Under the pieces are notes generated by a model. That model was not told the DNA's origin. It searched no databases and saw nothing but the letters and a program-made list of their open reading frames with translations. The translations under genes and the position numbers were made by a program. From contig CAMVDX010000002.1 of assembly GCA_947166355.1 (NCBI GenBank), forward strand, positions 1-64,000: DNA of 64,000 nucleotides, given 5' to 3'. Source of the stretch: an uncultured Treponema sp. Lineage in GTDB: Bacteria; Spirochaetota; Spirochaetia; Treponematales; Treponemataceae. Every line of letters starts with the position of its first letter. The stretch's first letter is position 1. Shown one piece after another: positions 16,801 through 25,720 of the stretch.

Positions 16801-18427
16801 GGTTTACCATAACCGCCTTTACCGTGCTGCTCAGTTTGTAAGCGAAATGCCTTCGCTCGAACTCGTGCAGCTTACAAGCTTTGGCTGTGGTCTCGATGCC
16901 GTAACTGCCGACCAGGTAGATGAAATCCTCAGGGCCAAGAGCCGTATGTATACTCTTATCAAAATTGATGAGGGAAGTAACCTTGGCGCGGTTCGTATCC
17001 GTATCCGCTCTCTTATTGCAGCCGTTAAGGAACGCCGCCGTAACAAGGCTAAGCCTGTTATTAAATCTTCTGCTTATAACCGCGTTATCTTTACAGAAGA
17101 GATGCGCAAAAATTATACGATTATCGGCCCTCAAATGTCGCCTATTCATTTCCGCATTTTGCAGAAGGCCTTTGGTGCCTGCGGTTACAACTTTGTAGTT
17201 CTTGATGCAGTAGACCCTAAGGCTGTAGAAGCCGGACTTAAATACGTAAATAACGATGCCTGCTATCCGTCTCTGCTTGTTGCCGGTCAGATGATTTCTG
17301 CCCTCGAAAGCGGTAAGTATGACCTTGATAAGGTTGCCCTGATTATTACTCAGACAGGTGGCGGATGCCGCGCGACAAACTACATTGGCTTTATCCGCCG
17401 TGCCTTGAACGATGCGGGCTGGGGCCAGATTCCTGTTCTTTCTTTGAGTGCTCAGGGCTTCGAAAAGAATCCGGGCTTTAAGATTAATTTCCCTCTGATT
17501 GATAATCTTGTAAAAGCAATTATGGTGGGCGATGTGCTTATGCGAGTTCTTTACAGAACCCGTCCTTACGAGGCCGTTCCGGGCAGCGCAAATCAAATGT
17601 ACGAAAAATGGAATGCCCGTGCAGAGACTATTTTTACTACCCGCGTTTCATGGCATAAATATCATAAGCTGCTTCGCGACATTATCCGTGACTTTGACAC
17701 TCTGCCGCTCAAGCCGATTAAAAAGCCTCGCGTAGGTGTAGTTGGAGAAATCCTTGTAAAATTCCATCCGACTGCAAACAATCAGATTGTAGAGACAATT
17801 GAACGCGAAGGTGCCGAATGTGTAATGCCGGACCTTGCAGACTTCTTCTTTTATACATTCTCTACCGGTATTTTCCGCCACGAGCAGTTAGCCTTCCCTA
17901 AGAAGACAGAGCGTAATGCCCGCCTGCTTGTCTGGGCTCTCGAGCTTTACCGCAGCAAGATGAAAAAGTATCTGCGAAAGAGCCGCCGTTTTGAAGCTCC
18001 TTCCTCAATTTATGATTTGATGAAGGGTGTTGATGATATAGTTCAGATTGGAAATATTACCGGCGAAGGCTGGTTCCTTACTGCCGAAATGGTAGAGCTG
18101 ATTCATGAGGGTGCTCCAAGCATTGCCTGTGTTCAGCCATTTGCCTGCCTTCCAAATCATGTTACCGGAAAGGGCATGATAAAGGAATTGCGCCGCCGCT
18201 TCCCTGAAGCAAATATCAGTGCAATTGACTATGACCCGGGAAGCTCTGAGGTAAATCAGTTGAATCGTCTTAAGCTTCTGCTTTCTAATGCACCGGTTGG
18301 AAATCATCCAGATGAAGTTGGTGAAAATATGATTCGTATGCCTGATGGAACTCTGGTTGAGGCGGAAATCCGGCTTGCTGCGGGGGCTACTGACACTGAT
18401 CCTGCTGGAGAAGCAATGAAGGCCTAA
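13832..18427 (+). CDS. 2-hydroxyacyl-CoA dehydratase activator fused to dehydratase-like domains
   Basis: A 1531-residue fusion. Two BadF/BadG/HgdC-type ATPase domains are visible. The first (about 6-272) has IDVGSTTVKVAVLD, GGEDAKITYF and NGTCAGGTGAFIDQM. The second (about 368-640) has LDSGSTTTKACLID, DIGGQDMKCLRM and NEACSSGCGSFLDNF. The conserved Cys in each NxxC(A/S)xGxG segment would bind the bridging [4Fe-4S] cluster. The rest contains the DUF2229/HgdB-like regions with several Cys (LRRCGKCQNNC, SVCYPGKISHGH, CGLDAVTADQ, CQPFACLPNHVTGKG). Family members couple ATP hydrolysis to one-electron transfer for radical dehydration or reduction of acyl-CoA. The substrate of these giant fusions is not established. 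A dispersed repeat is inserted in frame at residues about 274-305, in the linker between the ATPase domains. Confidence 0.88.
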   Translation: MSEKTLLPIRLGIDVGSTTVKVAVLDDDDKLIYGDYQRHRADIRSTIIAVVNKALDFLENSVEGGAARTITAKVTGSGGLSVSQWLNIPFIQEVIAATTSVKKLIPQTDVVIELGGEDAKITYFRGGVEQRMNGTCAGGTGAFIDQMAALLETDAMGLNELAKGMQQIYPIAARCGVFAKTDIQPLINEGARREDIAASIFQAVVSQTISGLACGKPIRGHVAFLGGPLHFLDQLRQRFIETLKLKDDEIIVPEDSQLFVASGCAFGAERKFNTVVECSQSERIETTSDSSSEVVSIRPAAYSTTGDFHFPTITEFRENLKNLVGAELSEVQRLEPLFKNQAELDEFQVRHSEQKAKRGDLKKTHGPVFLGLDSGSTTTKACLIDKDGRIIWDFYAHNQGNPVELAVQVLKDLYAQLPEDVYIARAVSTGYGEALFQAALGVDSGEVETITHFRAANFFVPGVEFLLDIGGQDMKCLRMKDGAIVSIQLNEACSSGCGSFLDNFANTMGMDVKEFGKIALMAQKPVDLGSRCTVFMNSRVKQAQKEGASVADIAAGLSYSVIKNALFKVIKLRKASDIGEKVVVQGGTFFNDAILRAFEKIAGVHVYRPDVAGLMGAYGSALIAYDQWQDLMMPQPGEPEGTVHDVRSKIATLEQLNNFHVDLELRRCGKCQNNCLLTINTFSTGDEKRTFITGNRCEKGAEIEGEVIDASNKKNTGLDDDDAGPLPNLFEWKYKRLFSYVPRKPEDAPMGDVGIPRVLNMYENYPLWFTFFNELGFRVILSQRSSRNVYEKGLETIPSESVCYPGKISHGHVVSLLQRGIKFIFYPCAPYEHQEDMGAGNHYNCPIVTSYPEVLRNNVDELRQDPTITYMDPFLPIYDKERLAERLCEELLPKFDKLNRAQIFAAVDKAWAEQEKFREDVRQKGEEALEEIITKGGSGIVLAGRPYHLDPEINHGIPEMISGLGLAVLTEDSVAHLGKIERPLRIIDQWVYHNRLYRAAQFVSEMPSLELVQLTSFGCGLDAVTADQVDEILRAKSRMYTLIKIDEGSNLGAVRIRIRSLIAAVKERRRNKAKPVIKSSAYNRVIFTEEMRKNYTIIGPQMSPIHFRILQKAFGACGYNFVVLDAVDPKAVEAGLKYVNNDACYPSLLVAGQMISALESGKYDLDKVALIITQTGGGCRATNYIGFIRRALNDAGWGQIPVLSLSAQGFEKNPGFKINFPLIDNLVKAIMVGDVLMRVLYRTRPYEAVPGSANQMYEKWNARAETIFTTRVSWHKYHKLLRDIIRDFDTLPLKPIKKPRVGVVGEILVKFHPTANNQIVETIEREGAECVMPDLADFFFYTFSTGIFRHEQLAFPKKTERNARLLVWALELYRSKMKKYLRKSRRFEAPSSIYDLMKGVDDIVQIGNITGEGWFLTAEMVELIHEGAPSIACVQPFACLPNHVTGKGMIKELRRRFPEANISAIDYDPGSSEVNQLNRLKLLLSNAPVGNHPDEVGENMIRMPDGTLVEAEIRLAAGATDTDPAGEAMKA
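14653..14746. repeat. GGTTTCGATACG/CTCAACC palindrome pair inside a coding region
   Basis: Two head-to-head palindromic units: GGTGGTTGAGT...CGAAACCACC (14653-14692) and GGTGGTTTCGATACG...CTCAACCACC (14710-14746). The same units occur four times between exbB and exbD (25085-25227). Here the insertion keeps frame and codes for about 32 Ser/Thr/Glu-rich residues. Confidence 0.75.
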
Positions 18428-18452
18428 CCGGCAGGGAGATGGGGAGGATAAT

Positions 18453-19817
18453 TTGAAAAAAATACTTTGTCTGATTTCGGCACTGTGCCTTTCTTGTTCT
18501 CTTTTTGCTGCCTATAACAGGCTTGGAATACCTGATTCGTCAGAGATACGCAATGGACTCGAAGAACTGTGGTTTACAGCTCCTTTGAGTGAAGTGCGTA
18601 TGAATCAGCCTGAAATCCGTGCAAACGATAACGGTGAAAAATTTCAAATCCGTCTGGAAGAAAATGATTCTACGTTTAATATTTTCGTTGCTCCCCATGC
18701 TGTCATAAAAGTAAATGTTTTTTCAGATAAAGGAATGTATACCGAAGAGCAGGATGTTTATCCTGGTGATGCAGCCGGAAGCTGGGTTTTGATTCGTGAT
18801 AAGCATACCGGTAAGCCCATACGAATCCGTTATTATTTTTTGAAAAACAGTGAAGTATTTCTTCAGTTTACTCCGCAGGGAAAAATTGCCCTTGCAGATT
18901 TAGTGATTTTCGGAAATTATGCTGCGCGTGGAGTTCCCACAGGAATGCCGTTCGAAAAATTCTATTCGGCATCTTTTGAAGATGTAATGAACATCACAGA
19001 AACAAAGCTGCCCTGGAATTATGTTCTGATTGATACAAAAATGTATCAGGGCATTAAACAGATGTGCGCGGTAATTCAGGAAAAACTCCCGTATATCAGT
19101 CTGGTTGATGATGCAATGTATGATGAAACCGGTGAGCTGGTGCATATTTCTACCGGAAAAAAGTTTGAAAAAAGCGAAAAAACAGCTGATTCTGAAAAAA
19201 AACTGTTGCTTTCTTCTGCTGGATTTGTTAAATGGATAGCGGATGGGCTTGTTGAGCCTATGTCTGGCGGCCTTTTAAAGAGAGACCCTCTTATAAAGGA
19301 AACTGTAGAGGTAAAAGATAACGGTAGACAGGGTATACTTTCACAAAAATATGATCTTTTTTTCTCGTTGAACTGGGTTCGGAATCTTGCTTCTGCGGTT
19401 GTTTCAGTTTATGCGGGAAAAACATATCTTTTTAATCAGTCTGGAGTAGATGTAACTATTAATCCGTTTGCTTCTTCTATAACTGAGAAAGGTGTAGCTA
19501 ATACTGTTACTTTTGTGGAGAATTCCGGTTATACAGTTGCCGTGTTGCGTTCACTTCTTTATGTGCTTGCTGCAACGGAGCCAGGAAATTTATATTTTGG
19601 AGCAATAAGAGGAACCGATAGAACTATTACACCTGAGATTATGGCTTTTAATGAATGTGTTGCATTCTTTCCTTATTTTCAGGATGACGGCGCCTTTGCC
19701 TGTAATGTGTTCATGAATGGAAGAAAAATGACACTTGAAGATTTCTGCTATTTTTATTCAGAAGATTTTGTATATCTTACACGTGCGAAATCTTCTGAAC
19801 GGTTCTTTCCTAACTAA
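18453..19817 (+). CDS. Exported protein of unknown function (454 aa)
   Basis: A TTG start at 18453 is supported by a strong upstream GGGAGGAT and by the signal peptide that follows immediately (MKKILCLISALCLSCSLFA-AY). The mature protein is beta-rich, with an N-terminal domain (about 25-160) and a C-terminal part containing WVRNLASAVVSVYAGKTY and NECVAFFPYFQDDGAFACN. I do not recognise the family; it is likely a conserved treponemal periplasmic protein. It follows the dehydratase activator by 25 bp and precedes the TPR/barrel/ExbB genes on the same strand, so it may be functionally linked to the envelope locus. Confidence 0.75.
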   Translation: MKKILCLISALCLSCSLFAAYNRLGIPDSSEIRNGLEELWFTAPLSEVRMNQPEIRANDNGEKFQIRLEENDSTFNIFVAPHAVIKVNVFSDKGMYTEEQDVYPGDAAGSWVLIRDKHTGKPIRIRYYFLKNSEVFLQFTPQGKIALADLVIFGNYAARGVPTGMPFEKFYSASFEDVMNITETKLPWNYVLIDTKMYQGIKQMCAVIQEKLPYISLVDDAMYDETGELVHISTGKKFEKSEKTADSEKKLLLSSAGFVKWIADGLVEPMSGGLLKRDPLIKETVEVKDNGRQGILSQKYDLFFSLNWVRNLASAVVSVYAGKTYLFNQSGVDVTINPFASSITEKGVANTVTFVENSGYTVAVLRSLLYVLAATEPGNLYFGAIRGTDRTITPEIMAFNECVAFFPYFQDDGAFACNVFMNGRKMTLEDFCYFYSEDFVYLTRAKSSERFFPN

Positions 19818-19825
19818 TGGATTAC

Positions 19826-19915
19826 TGTCATCCCAGGAATGGCCAGCGTCATCCTGAACGCTACGCCACATTCGCACGCACTTGCTACGAATGTGTGTTT
19901 CAGGATCAGCATGAC
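19826..19915. repeat. Intergenic CGTCATCCTGAAC palindromic repeat
   Basis: GTCATCCTGAAC...CACATTCG is matched by CGAATGTG...TTTCAGGAT..GCATGAC, forming a long hairpin. It is the same repeat type that codes for RHxELVSxSL in two genes of this window, here lying between genes. Confidence 0.6.
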
Positions 19916-19929
19916 AAACAATTGTTATT

Positions 19930-22749
19930 ATGAAACGATTTTTTATTATAACTTTATTTCTTATTACCGGTTTCTGCTTTGCACAGCAGGATTCTGATGT
20001 ACAGATTTTTAATGATCTCAGACAATCCTATAAAAACGGATTTTTTCCGGGTGTGGTAACGGCAGCCGATACACTGCAATCTGATTTTCCAGAATCTGCT
20101 TTTATTCATTCCGCTCTTGCTTTTAAGGGTGAAGCATTGATTAATATGGAAAGTTATGACGAAGCGATAGTAACGCTGGAGTCGGCAATTTCGTTTATGC
20201 ACTCAGGTACTCCTGAATTGATTCGATGTAACTATCTGCTGGGACGTGCTTTTTTTGCAAAAAAACAATTTTCTGTTTCACTTGAAAAATTCCATACTGC
20301 CTGCAGACTTGCACTTTTAAATAATGACATGGATTTTTATGCGCCTTCAGTTTTAGGTTCTGCACGTGATTTTTATATTCTTGAAAAATGGAATGAAGCA
20401 GTTCCACTTTTTGAGTATGTAATATCAAATGGAAAGCTTTTTGAAGCAGCTGATTACAATGAGGCGTTGCAGAAGCTTTTTGTCAGTTATAATAAGTCTG
20501 GTTCTCCAGCTAAAACTACAGAGCTTTTTAATAAGCTTTCAGATGATGATTTTGAGCCTTCAGTTTTTATGACGCTCTGCTTTTATTATGCAGATGCAAA
20601 TGCTGCTCTTAAAAATAATCAGGAAGCATACAATGCCTATTGCCGTGTGCTTGAGAGTGGTGAGAAAACTCTTGCAGTTTCTGCATTAAAAAAGGCGTAT
20701 CTGATTTCTTCGGAAAATGGTATTGGGGATTCTGGAGAAATCCTTTCTAAAACACGTGAATCCTTTAGCGATACTCCTGAGCTCTTAAATGAATTCTGGT
20801 TACGGCTTGCCATAGATGAGTTCGGTTCTGGAGATTTCGAAAAGGCACAGGACTATCTTTCAAACATTGAGATTTCGGAATACGAAGAAAATGAAGGAGT
20901 CAAACTCTTAAAGTCAGTTTATGAGGCAAAAATTCTTCTGGAAACAGGAGATTCTTCTTCTGCAGAAAAAAAACTTTCAGGTTTAGAAGCAGTTGCAAAA
21001 AAGTCTCAGATAGCAGGAGCTTGTGATTCTTATTATTCAACTCTTTTGCAGTGTAAAATTCAGAATAAAAAATGGGATGAAGTTCCAGGAATTTATGGAA
21101 AAATTAAACAGCCGGAAGCTGCAGATAAATATGCTGTTTCGTCTTATTATTATAAGAAAGGACAGTTTGATAAAGTTGACTCATCCTGCGGTGAACTGTA
21201 TGCTTCGGCTTTATGCAGAGCTGGCCATTATGAAGAGGCTTGTTCTGAATATGAAAGGCTTGGTTTGATTTCACTTGATTATGCTCTTGCACTTTTTCGA
21301 TGCGGCAGGTATGACGAATCAGAAAAAGTTGCTGCATCCGGCTCTTCTCCTCAAAAAGATTATGTACGCGGACTTTGTTATATAAATAAAAAAATGTGGA
21401 AGTCTGCGGCTGAATGCTTTGCGGCGTATTTAAGAGAGATGTCGGGTAGTTCTGATTTTAATAAACTTTCACTTTATTACAAGGGATATGCTGAATACAA
21501 TCTTGCTCAGTTTAAAGATTCTTATTCATCTTTTGTGCGGTACTGTCTGGAGAATCAGAATTCTGTAACGGCTTATGTTTTAAGAAGTTATGAATATGCG
21601 GTTAAGTCTGCTTTGCAGAACGGAGATTTTAAGAATGCGTCAATTCAATCAGCTAATCTTGTACGGTATTCTACCGAGAAAGAACAGAAAGAAAAAGCCA
21701 TCATTTTAAGTGCAGAGATTTTTTCTGATTATGGGAACTATGATTCTGCTTTAGAGCTTCTGACTCCTTATATGGCAGGTCGTGATGAATTTGCAGCTCA
21801 GAGCACATTTATGGCTGCTGGAATTTATGCGCGTCAGGGTAAGGCTTCACAGGCAGATTTGCTTTATCGCCGTATTTACGAGGAAATGTCAAAAAGCTCT
21901 TTTGCAGAAGAAGCCATGTATCGTACTGGCGAAGTTTATTATTTCATAGAAGATTATCCTTCGGCTTTTTCTCGCTTTAATAATTATATTTATAAGTATG
22001 CGTCTGGAAAATTCAGCGATGCAGCTATGTTCTATTGTGCAGATTGTGCACTGCGCCTTGGTGAAAATGATCGATGCGTGATGCTTAACAGAACTCTGCT
22101 TCAAAAGTTTCCGGCTAGTGTTTATGTCTACGGAGCAAATAAGAATTTGCTCGAGGCATATTATAAACAGGAAAATTATTCTCAGGCTCTAGAGGTCGCA
22201 AAGGTTTTACAGCGGGATTTTAATCAGCAGGCGTCAGATGATGATATTGAAAACCGTATAAAAGAGCTCGAAAAAATCGTAAACGGAACGGATCGCCGGG
22301 TTGCAGAGAAGGAAAGCGAGTTTATAAAACTTGGCGAACTTGAAACACTTGAAGGACGTAACTCAGGAACAGAGCTCGTAAAAATGTATGCAGAAAGCTT
22401 GTATACTCAGCGTGAGGCTTATGAGCTTGCAGAAAAATTGCTGGCTCGTCAAACTGGCGGCGAAGAACGCGGGCAAGCCGCTTATAATGCTGAATTTATT
22501 GCAGAGTATAGTCGCAAAAATGGGGAAAACAAAAAGGCTGCTCAAATGTACCTTAAGGCAGCTGAGTATTATAGAAGTGTAAAAAATGAAGGAGGAGCGG
22601 CTGCGGCTCTTTATGGTGCTGCAGAAGCTTTTGCTGCTGATGGACTTATTGGAGATGCGCGGGAAACAGCCTCTCTTCTTAAGGAACTATATCCTGAAAG
22701 TATTCAGGCAGAGCGGGTTGATCGTGTAACTGGGGATGCCCGTAATTAA
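19930..22749 (+). CDS. Exported TPR-repeat protein (939 aa)
   Basis: Signal peptide MKRFFIITLFLITGFCFA-QQ, then tetratricopeptide-type helical hairpins over almost the whole length (e.g. ALINMESYDEAIVTLESAI, FDKVDSSCGELYASALCRAGHYEEA, AEEAMYRTGEVYYFIEDYPSAFSRFNNYI, AAQMYLKAAEYYRSV). This is the layout of YbgF/BamD-like or larger periplasmic TPR scaffolds. It is followed after 18 bp by a beta-barrel protein and then by ExbB, ExbD and TonB, so it probably acts in the periplasm as the assembly or coupling partner of that trans-envelope machine. Confidence 0.85.
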   Translation: MKRFFIITLFLITGFCFAQQDSDVQIFNDLRQSYKNGFFPGVVTAADTLQSDFPESAFIHSALAFKGEALINMESYDEAIVTLESAISFMHSGTPELIRCNYLLGRAFFAKKQFSVSLEKFHTACRLALLNNDMDFYAPSVLGSARDFYILEKWNEAVPLFEYVISNGKLFEAADYNEALQKLFVSYNKSGSPAKTTELFNKLSDDDFEPSVFMTLCFYYADANAALKNNQEAYNAYCRVLESGEKTLAVSALKKAYLISSENGIGDSGEILSKTRESFSDTPELLNEFWLRLAIDEFGSGDFEKAQDYLSNIEISEYEENEGVKLLKSVYEAKILLETGDSSSAEKKLSGLEAVAKKSQIAGACDSYYSTLLQCKIQNKKWDEVPGIYGKIKQPEAADKYAVSSYYYKKGQFDKVDSSCGELYASALCRAGHYEEACSEYERLGLISLDYALALFRCGRYDESEKVAASGSSPQKDYVRGLCYINKKMWKSAAECFAAYLREMSGSSDFNKLSLYYKGYAEYNLAQFKDSYSSFVRYCLENQNSVTAYVLRSYEYAVKSALQNGDFKNASIQSANLVRYSTEKEQKEKAIILSAEIFSDYGNYDSALELLTPYMAGRDEFAAQSTFMAAGIYARQGKASQADLLYRRIYEEMSKSSFAEEAMYRTGEVYYFIEDYPSAFSRFNNYIYKYASGKFSDAAMFYCADCALRLGENDRCVMLNRTLLQKFPASVYVYGANKNLLEAYYKQENYSQALEVAKVLQRDFNQQASDDDIENRIKELEKIVNGTDRRVAEKESEFIKLGELETLEGRNSGTELVKMYAESLYTQREAYELAEKLLARQTGGEERGQAAYNAEFIAEYSRKNGENKKAAQMYLKAAEYYRSVKNEGGAAAALYGAAEAFAADGLIGDARETASLLKELYPESIQAERVDRVTGDARN

Positions 22750-22767
22750 TATAAACTGGAGATTCTG

Positions 22768-24408
22768 ATGAAGCTTTTGAATAAAAAACAATTTTTAATT
22801 TTTGCAGCGGTTTTGGCTACGGTAGGATTTTCAACTACACTTTCAGCACAGAATATTGAACTGCCTGAAGTTACAACTGTTATTTCGGGAGAGACAGAAA
22901 AAGCGGAAGAAGATGCACTTCCTGATTTTAGTGATGTTCTTAAACTACCGGTCGGTAGCGGTGGAGTAGAGCCGGTTCTTCCAGAAGTTGAAGCAGCAGA
23001 AAATACAGATGTTGCAGTCAGTAAAGAAAAGCCCGTTGAAAAATCAGTTTATGCAGAAGGATTTATAGGAGGCGGATATCCTGCTGCCTTTACCGGCAAT
23101 ATTTCAGTTTTCAGAACTGCTGGAATAAGCCCTTTTAAATTCAGCTTTGAACATGATTCCGCCCTTTGTTATGCAAATCATTCTCTTAATGATGGTTTTA
23201 GCGACCGTACTACAAAACTAAGTCTTGAAAAAACGTTTAAGAAAAATCATATTGAATGGGGAGCTTACGGACTTTATAAATCTTCTGCAGATGGATTACA
23301 GGGAAACTTAATTGAAAAAGGTTCCGGAGAAAGGCAGAATATAGAAATCGGACTTTTAAACAGAGATTTGTATAAGGCAGGCGGAAACTTTGCATATCTC
23401 TTTGATAATGGTTTTAGTATTGGTGCAAAAGCTGGCGCAGATTTTTATAACCGTTATGCAGAAATTGCCAGTTCAAAAATTAAGACAGTTGCATATCTTT
23501 CGGTGAAGCCTGAATTATTATTCCGCTGGCAGGGCTATGGTTTTGAAACTGGTTTTACTGCTGATTATGATTTTGATACAGAGCTCTCAAAGAACATCCT
23601 TTTTCCTAAGAGCCATCGTGCAAAATTTATGATTGACCTTCAATGGAAAAATGATTTTGTGAGATTATATGGAAATGCCGCTGCCGTAGTTGGAAAAAAT
23701 ATTATGGTGAACTCGGTAATTGTTCCGTTTACAGTTGGTGTAGAATCATCTTTCCCTGTTTACTTTGCAAACCGTCGGGTTTCGATCAGTGCAGAAGGTG
23801 GAATTGATTCCTATAAGCCTAAGGCATTTGAGTTAGAAGAAAAATATAAATTTACTAATTTGAACTGGAATCCAGAAGAGATTTCTGAATGGTATGGACG
23901 TTTCAATTTCAGTATTCCACTTAAATCTTCTTTTACTGGTTCTGGCGGAGTTGAATATCGTCAGACTGCTTATAATAACAAAAGACGGACTCCTTCGTAT
24001 AATCAGGTAAATTCAATCTACGGATATTCGATAAATGATTTCCGCGGATTGTCAACAGATTTTACACTTTCTTATCATCAGGGCATTTTCAGCATCAGTG
24101 GAAACTGGCATTCAAACTGGCTTGATGTTCCTGCATTGGAGAATTTTCAGACTGTAAAATTTGATGTTAATGTTCAGGATGGAGATTCCAGATGGGGAGC
24201 AGATGTTAATTGTATTTTGAATATTAATGATGAAATGGACACTCCTGTTTTGAATGCAGAAGGATTTGTTCGTGTAACATCTTCGGTACGTGCAATTCTT
24301 TCGGTTAATGATATAATCAAACTGTATAAGGGCGAGACTCGTTCCTATGCCGGTAAATATGAAGGCAGAGGTGGCTTAGCTTCGTTGCTTTTGAAATTTG
24401 TGTTTTAG
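22768..24408 (+). CDS. Predicted outer-membrane beta-barrel protein (546 aa)
   Basis: A signal peptide (MKLLNKKQFLIFAAVLATVGFSTTLSA-QN) is followed by an acidic, Pro/Glu-rich linker (about 30-95). The remainder consists of alternating amphipathic strands with frequent aromatic ends (HIEWGAYGLYKS, FSIGAKAGADFYNRYA, YGFETGFTADYDFD) finishing in LASLLLKFVF. The C-terminal aromatic and strand pattern fit an outer-membrane barrel. There is no obvious TonB-dependent receptor plug domain. It lies between the TPR gene and exbB, with only about 60 bp before exbB, so it likely works with the proton-driven TonB complex encoded downstream. Confidence 0.75.
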   Translation: MKLLNKKQFLIFAAVLATVGFSTTLSAQNIELPEVTTVISGETEKAEEDALPDFSDVLKLPVGSGGVEPVLPEVEAAENTDVAVSKEKPVEKSVYAEGFIGGGYPAAFTGNISVFRTAGISPFKFSFEHDSALCYANHSLNDGFSDRTTKLSLEKTFKKNHIEWGAYGLYKSSADGLQGNLIEKGSGERQNIEIGLLNRDLYKAGGNFAYLFDNGFSIGAKAGADFYNRYAEIASSKIKTVAYLSVKPELLFRWQGYGFETGFTADYDFDTELSKNILFPKSHRAKFMIDLQWKNDFVRLYGNAAAVVGKNIMVNSVIVPFTVGVESSFPVYFANRRVSISAEGGIDSYKPKAFELEEKYKFTNLNWNPEEISEWYGRFNFSIPLKSSFTGSGGVEYRQTAYNNKRRTPSYNQVNSIYGYSINDFRGLSTDFTLSYHQGIFSISGNWHSNWLDVPALENFQTVKFDVNVQDGDSRWGADVNCILNINDEMDTPVLNAEGFVRVTSSVRAILSVNDIIKLYKGETRSYAGKYEGRGGLASLLLKFVF

Positions 24409-24466
24409 AGGATGACATTTGATGTCATTGCCGGGCTTGGCCCGACAAGCTAACAATGGAGGAAAT

Positions 24467-25078
24467 ATGTTTCAGACATTAAAATCAGGTGGACCGTTGA
24501 TGATTCCAATTATCATCTGCGGTGTGATTGCAACTTTTATTATTATTGAGCGATGCATTTATTTTTTTAATATAAATAAGCGCGATGTAAAATTGATGAG
24601 CGATTTAGACGGTTCTCTTGCGGCCGGAAATTATGAAGCGTGTGCGGTTGCCTGTGCACAGGCAGATACTCCGCTTTCGCAGGTTGTAAAAAAGGCTATG
24701 GATTGCCGTCGTTACGAAGAACATGATTTGCGTGAAGCGGTTGAAGCTGAAATGGATTTTGTTGTTCCACGTCTTGAACATCTTTTGACTCCGCTTGGAA
24801 CTATTGCAAATATTGCAACCCTGCTTGGTCTGCTCGGAACTGTAACGGGTAACATTAAGGCTTTCGGAGTTCTCGGAGCTGGCGGTTCAATGGGTGACCC
24901 ATCTCTGCTTGCCGGAGCAATTGCCGAGGCACTCGTTACAACTGTTGCAGGTTTGTGTGTTTCTATTCCATCAGTTATTTTCCATAACTATTTTGTTTCC
25001 CGCGTAAACCGCCGCCTTGTGGAAATGGAAGCAAGAGTTACTTCTGTACTTTTGCGTTTGACGGGAAGGGTCAGATAG
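24467..25078 (+). CDS. exbB: ExbB/TolQ/MotA-family proton channel
   Basis: 203 residues from ATG 24467, chosen because AATGGAGGAAAT gives a good Shine-Dalgarno there. A frame from 24419 only adds residues translated from a TGTCATTGCCGGGCTTGGCCCG-type repeat. Three membrane segments are visible: LMIPIIICGVIATFIIIERCIYFF near residues 10-33, LGTIANIATLLGLLGTVTGNI near 111-131, and LVTTVAGLCVSIPSVIFHNYF near 156-176. The GLLGTVxG and TxxGLxVSIP motifs are those of ExbB/TolQ. With ExbD it forms the inner-membrane proton-driven motor for TonB. Confidence 0.92.
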   Translation: MFQTLKSGGPLMIPIIICGVIATFIIIERCIYFFNINKRDVKLMSDLDGSLAAGNYEACAVACAQADTPLSQVVKKAMDCRRYEEHDLREAVEAEMDFVVPRLEHLLTPLGTIANIATLLGLLGTVTGNIKAFGVLGAGGSMGDPSLLAGAIAEALVTTVAGLCVSIPSVIFHNYFVSRVNRRLVEMEARVTSVLLRLTGRVR

Positions 25079-25084
25079 AAAATT

Positions 25085-25227
25085 GTGGTTTCGATACGAT
25101 GCTTCGCATCACTCAACCATCGGTGTGGTTTCGATACGATGCTTCGCATCACTCAACCACCAGTGATTGAGTATGCTCAGCAATGTTTAACCACGGTGAT
25201 TGAGTAGGCCGCAGGCCGTATCGAAAT
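25085..25227. repeat. Four GGTTTCGATACG/CTCAACC repeat units between exbB and exbD
   Basis: Two near-identical direct units (about 25085-25120 and 25125-25160) read GTGGTTTCGATACG...CACTCAACCA. Two inverted units follow (about 25164-25194 and 25197-25227) and contain TGATTGAGTA. They sit inside the exbB-exbD operon and would be present in the transcript as hairpins, possibly changing the exbB:exbD ratio. Confidence 0.7.
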
Positions 25228-25306
25228 CTAATATAATCGAAAATCCGTTAAAGAAAATTGCGAATACGTGGAGCAATTTTCTAGGATTTACCATAACGAG
25301 GTGTGT

Positions 25307-25720
25307 ATGAAGTTTAAGAACAAGAGGGAAGGTATCCGCTCCAATGTGGATATGACTCCTATGATTGATATTGTATTTCAGCTGATTCTCTTTTTCCTGG
25401 TTTCTACAACCTTTGCAACGCTGCCGGGAATCAAGCTGAATCTTCCTCAGAGCCATACTGCTGAATCAACCAGCCTCATGGGCATTACGATTACGGCGGA
25501 TGCCGGCGGGGCTTTGTATTTCAATGATAAAGAAGTTTCAATGACTGGCCTTGGCGAAGAGCTTTTGATTTTTGATACGGGTACAACAAAGAAAGAAGAG
25601 TTCCCGGTTTCTCTCGAAGCTGATTCAGAAGTAACAAACGGAACAATCGTAAAGATTTTTGACGTGATTCGTGAAAGCGGTTACTGCGTCATCAATTTAA
25701 GGACTACCGCAGAAAAATGA
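25307..25720 (+). CDS. exbD: ExbD/TolR-family protein
   Basis: 137 residues from ATG 25307, preceded by AACGAGGTG. It has a short cytoplasmic N-terminus, then the family signature NVDMTPMIDIVFQLILFFLV, in which the Asp of TPMID is the proton-carrying residue. A membrane segment follows, then a periplasmic domain with a NDKEVS turn and LEADSEVTNGTIVKIFDVIRE. It overlaps the TonB-like gene by ATGA (25717), so the two are translationally coupled. Confidence 0.92.
   Translation: MKFKNKREGIRSNVDMTPMIDIVFQLILFFLVSTTFATLPGIKLNLPQSHTAESTSLMGITITADAGGALYFNDKEVSMTGLGEELLIFDTGTTKKEEFPVSLEADSEVTNGTIVKIFDVIRESGYCVINLRTTAEK

Noticed and set aside
14738..17596. Long minus-strand frames opposite the CoA-dehydratase activator (302 and 440 codons)
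   Set aside because: They are mirror images of a well-supported gene with strong domain matches on the plus strand; composition explains the open frames.
24419..24466. Upstream start for ExbB
   Set aside because: The extra 16 codons derive from a TGTCATTGCCGGGCTTGG repeat, and a better Shine-Dalgarno precedes ATG 24467.
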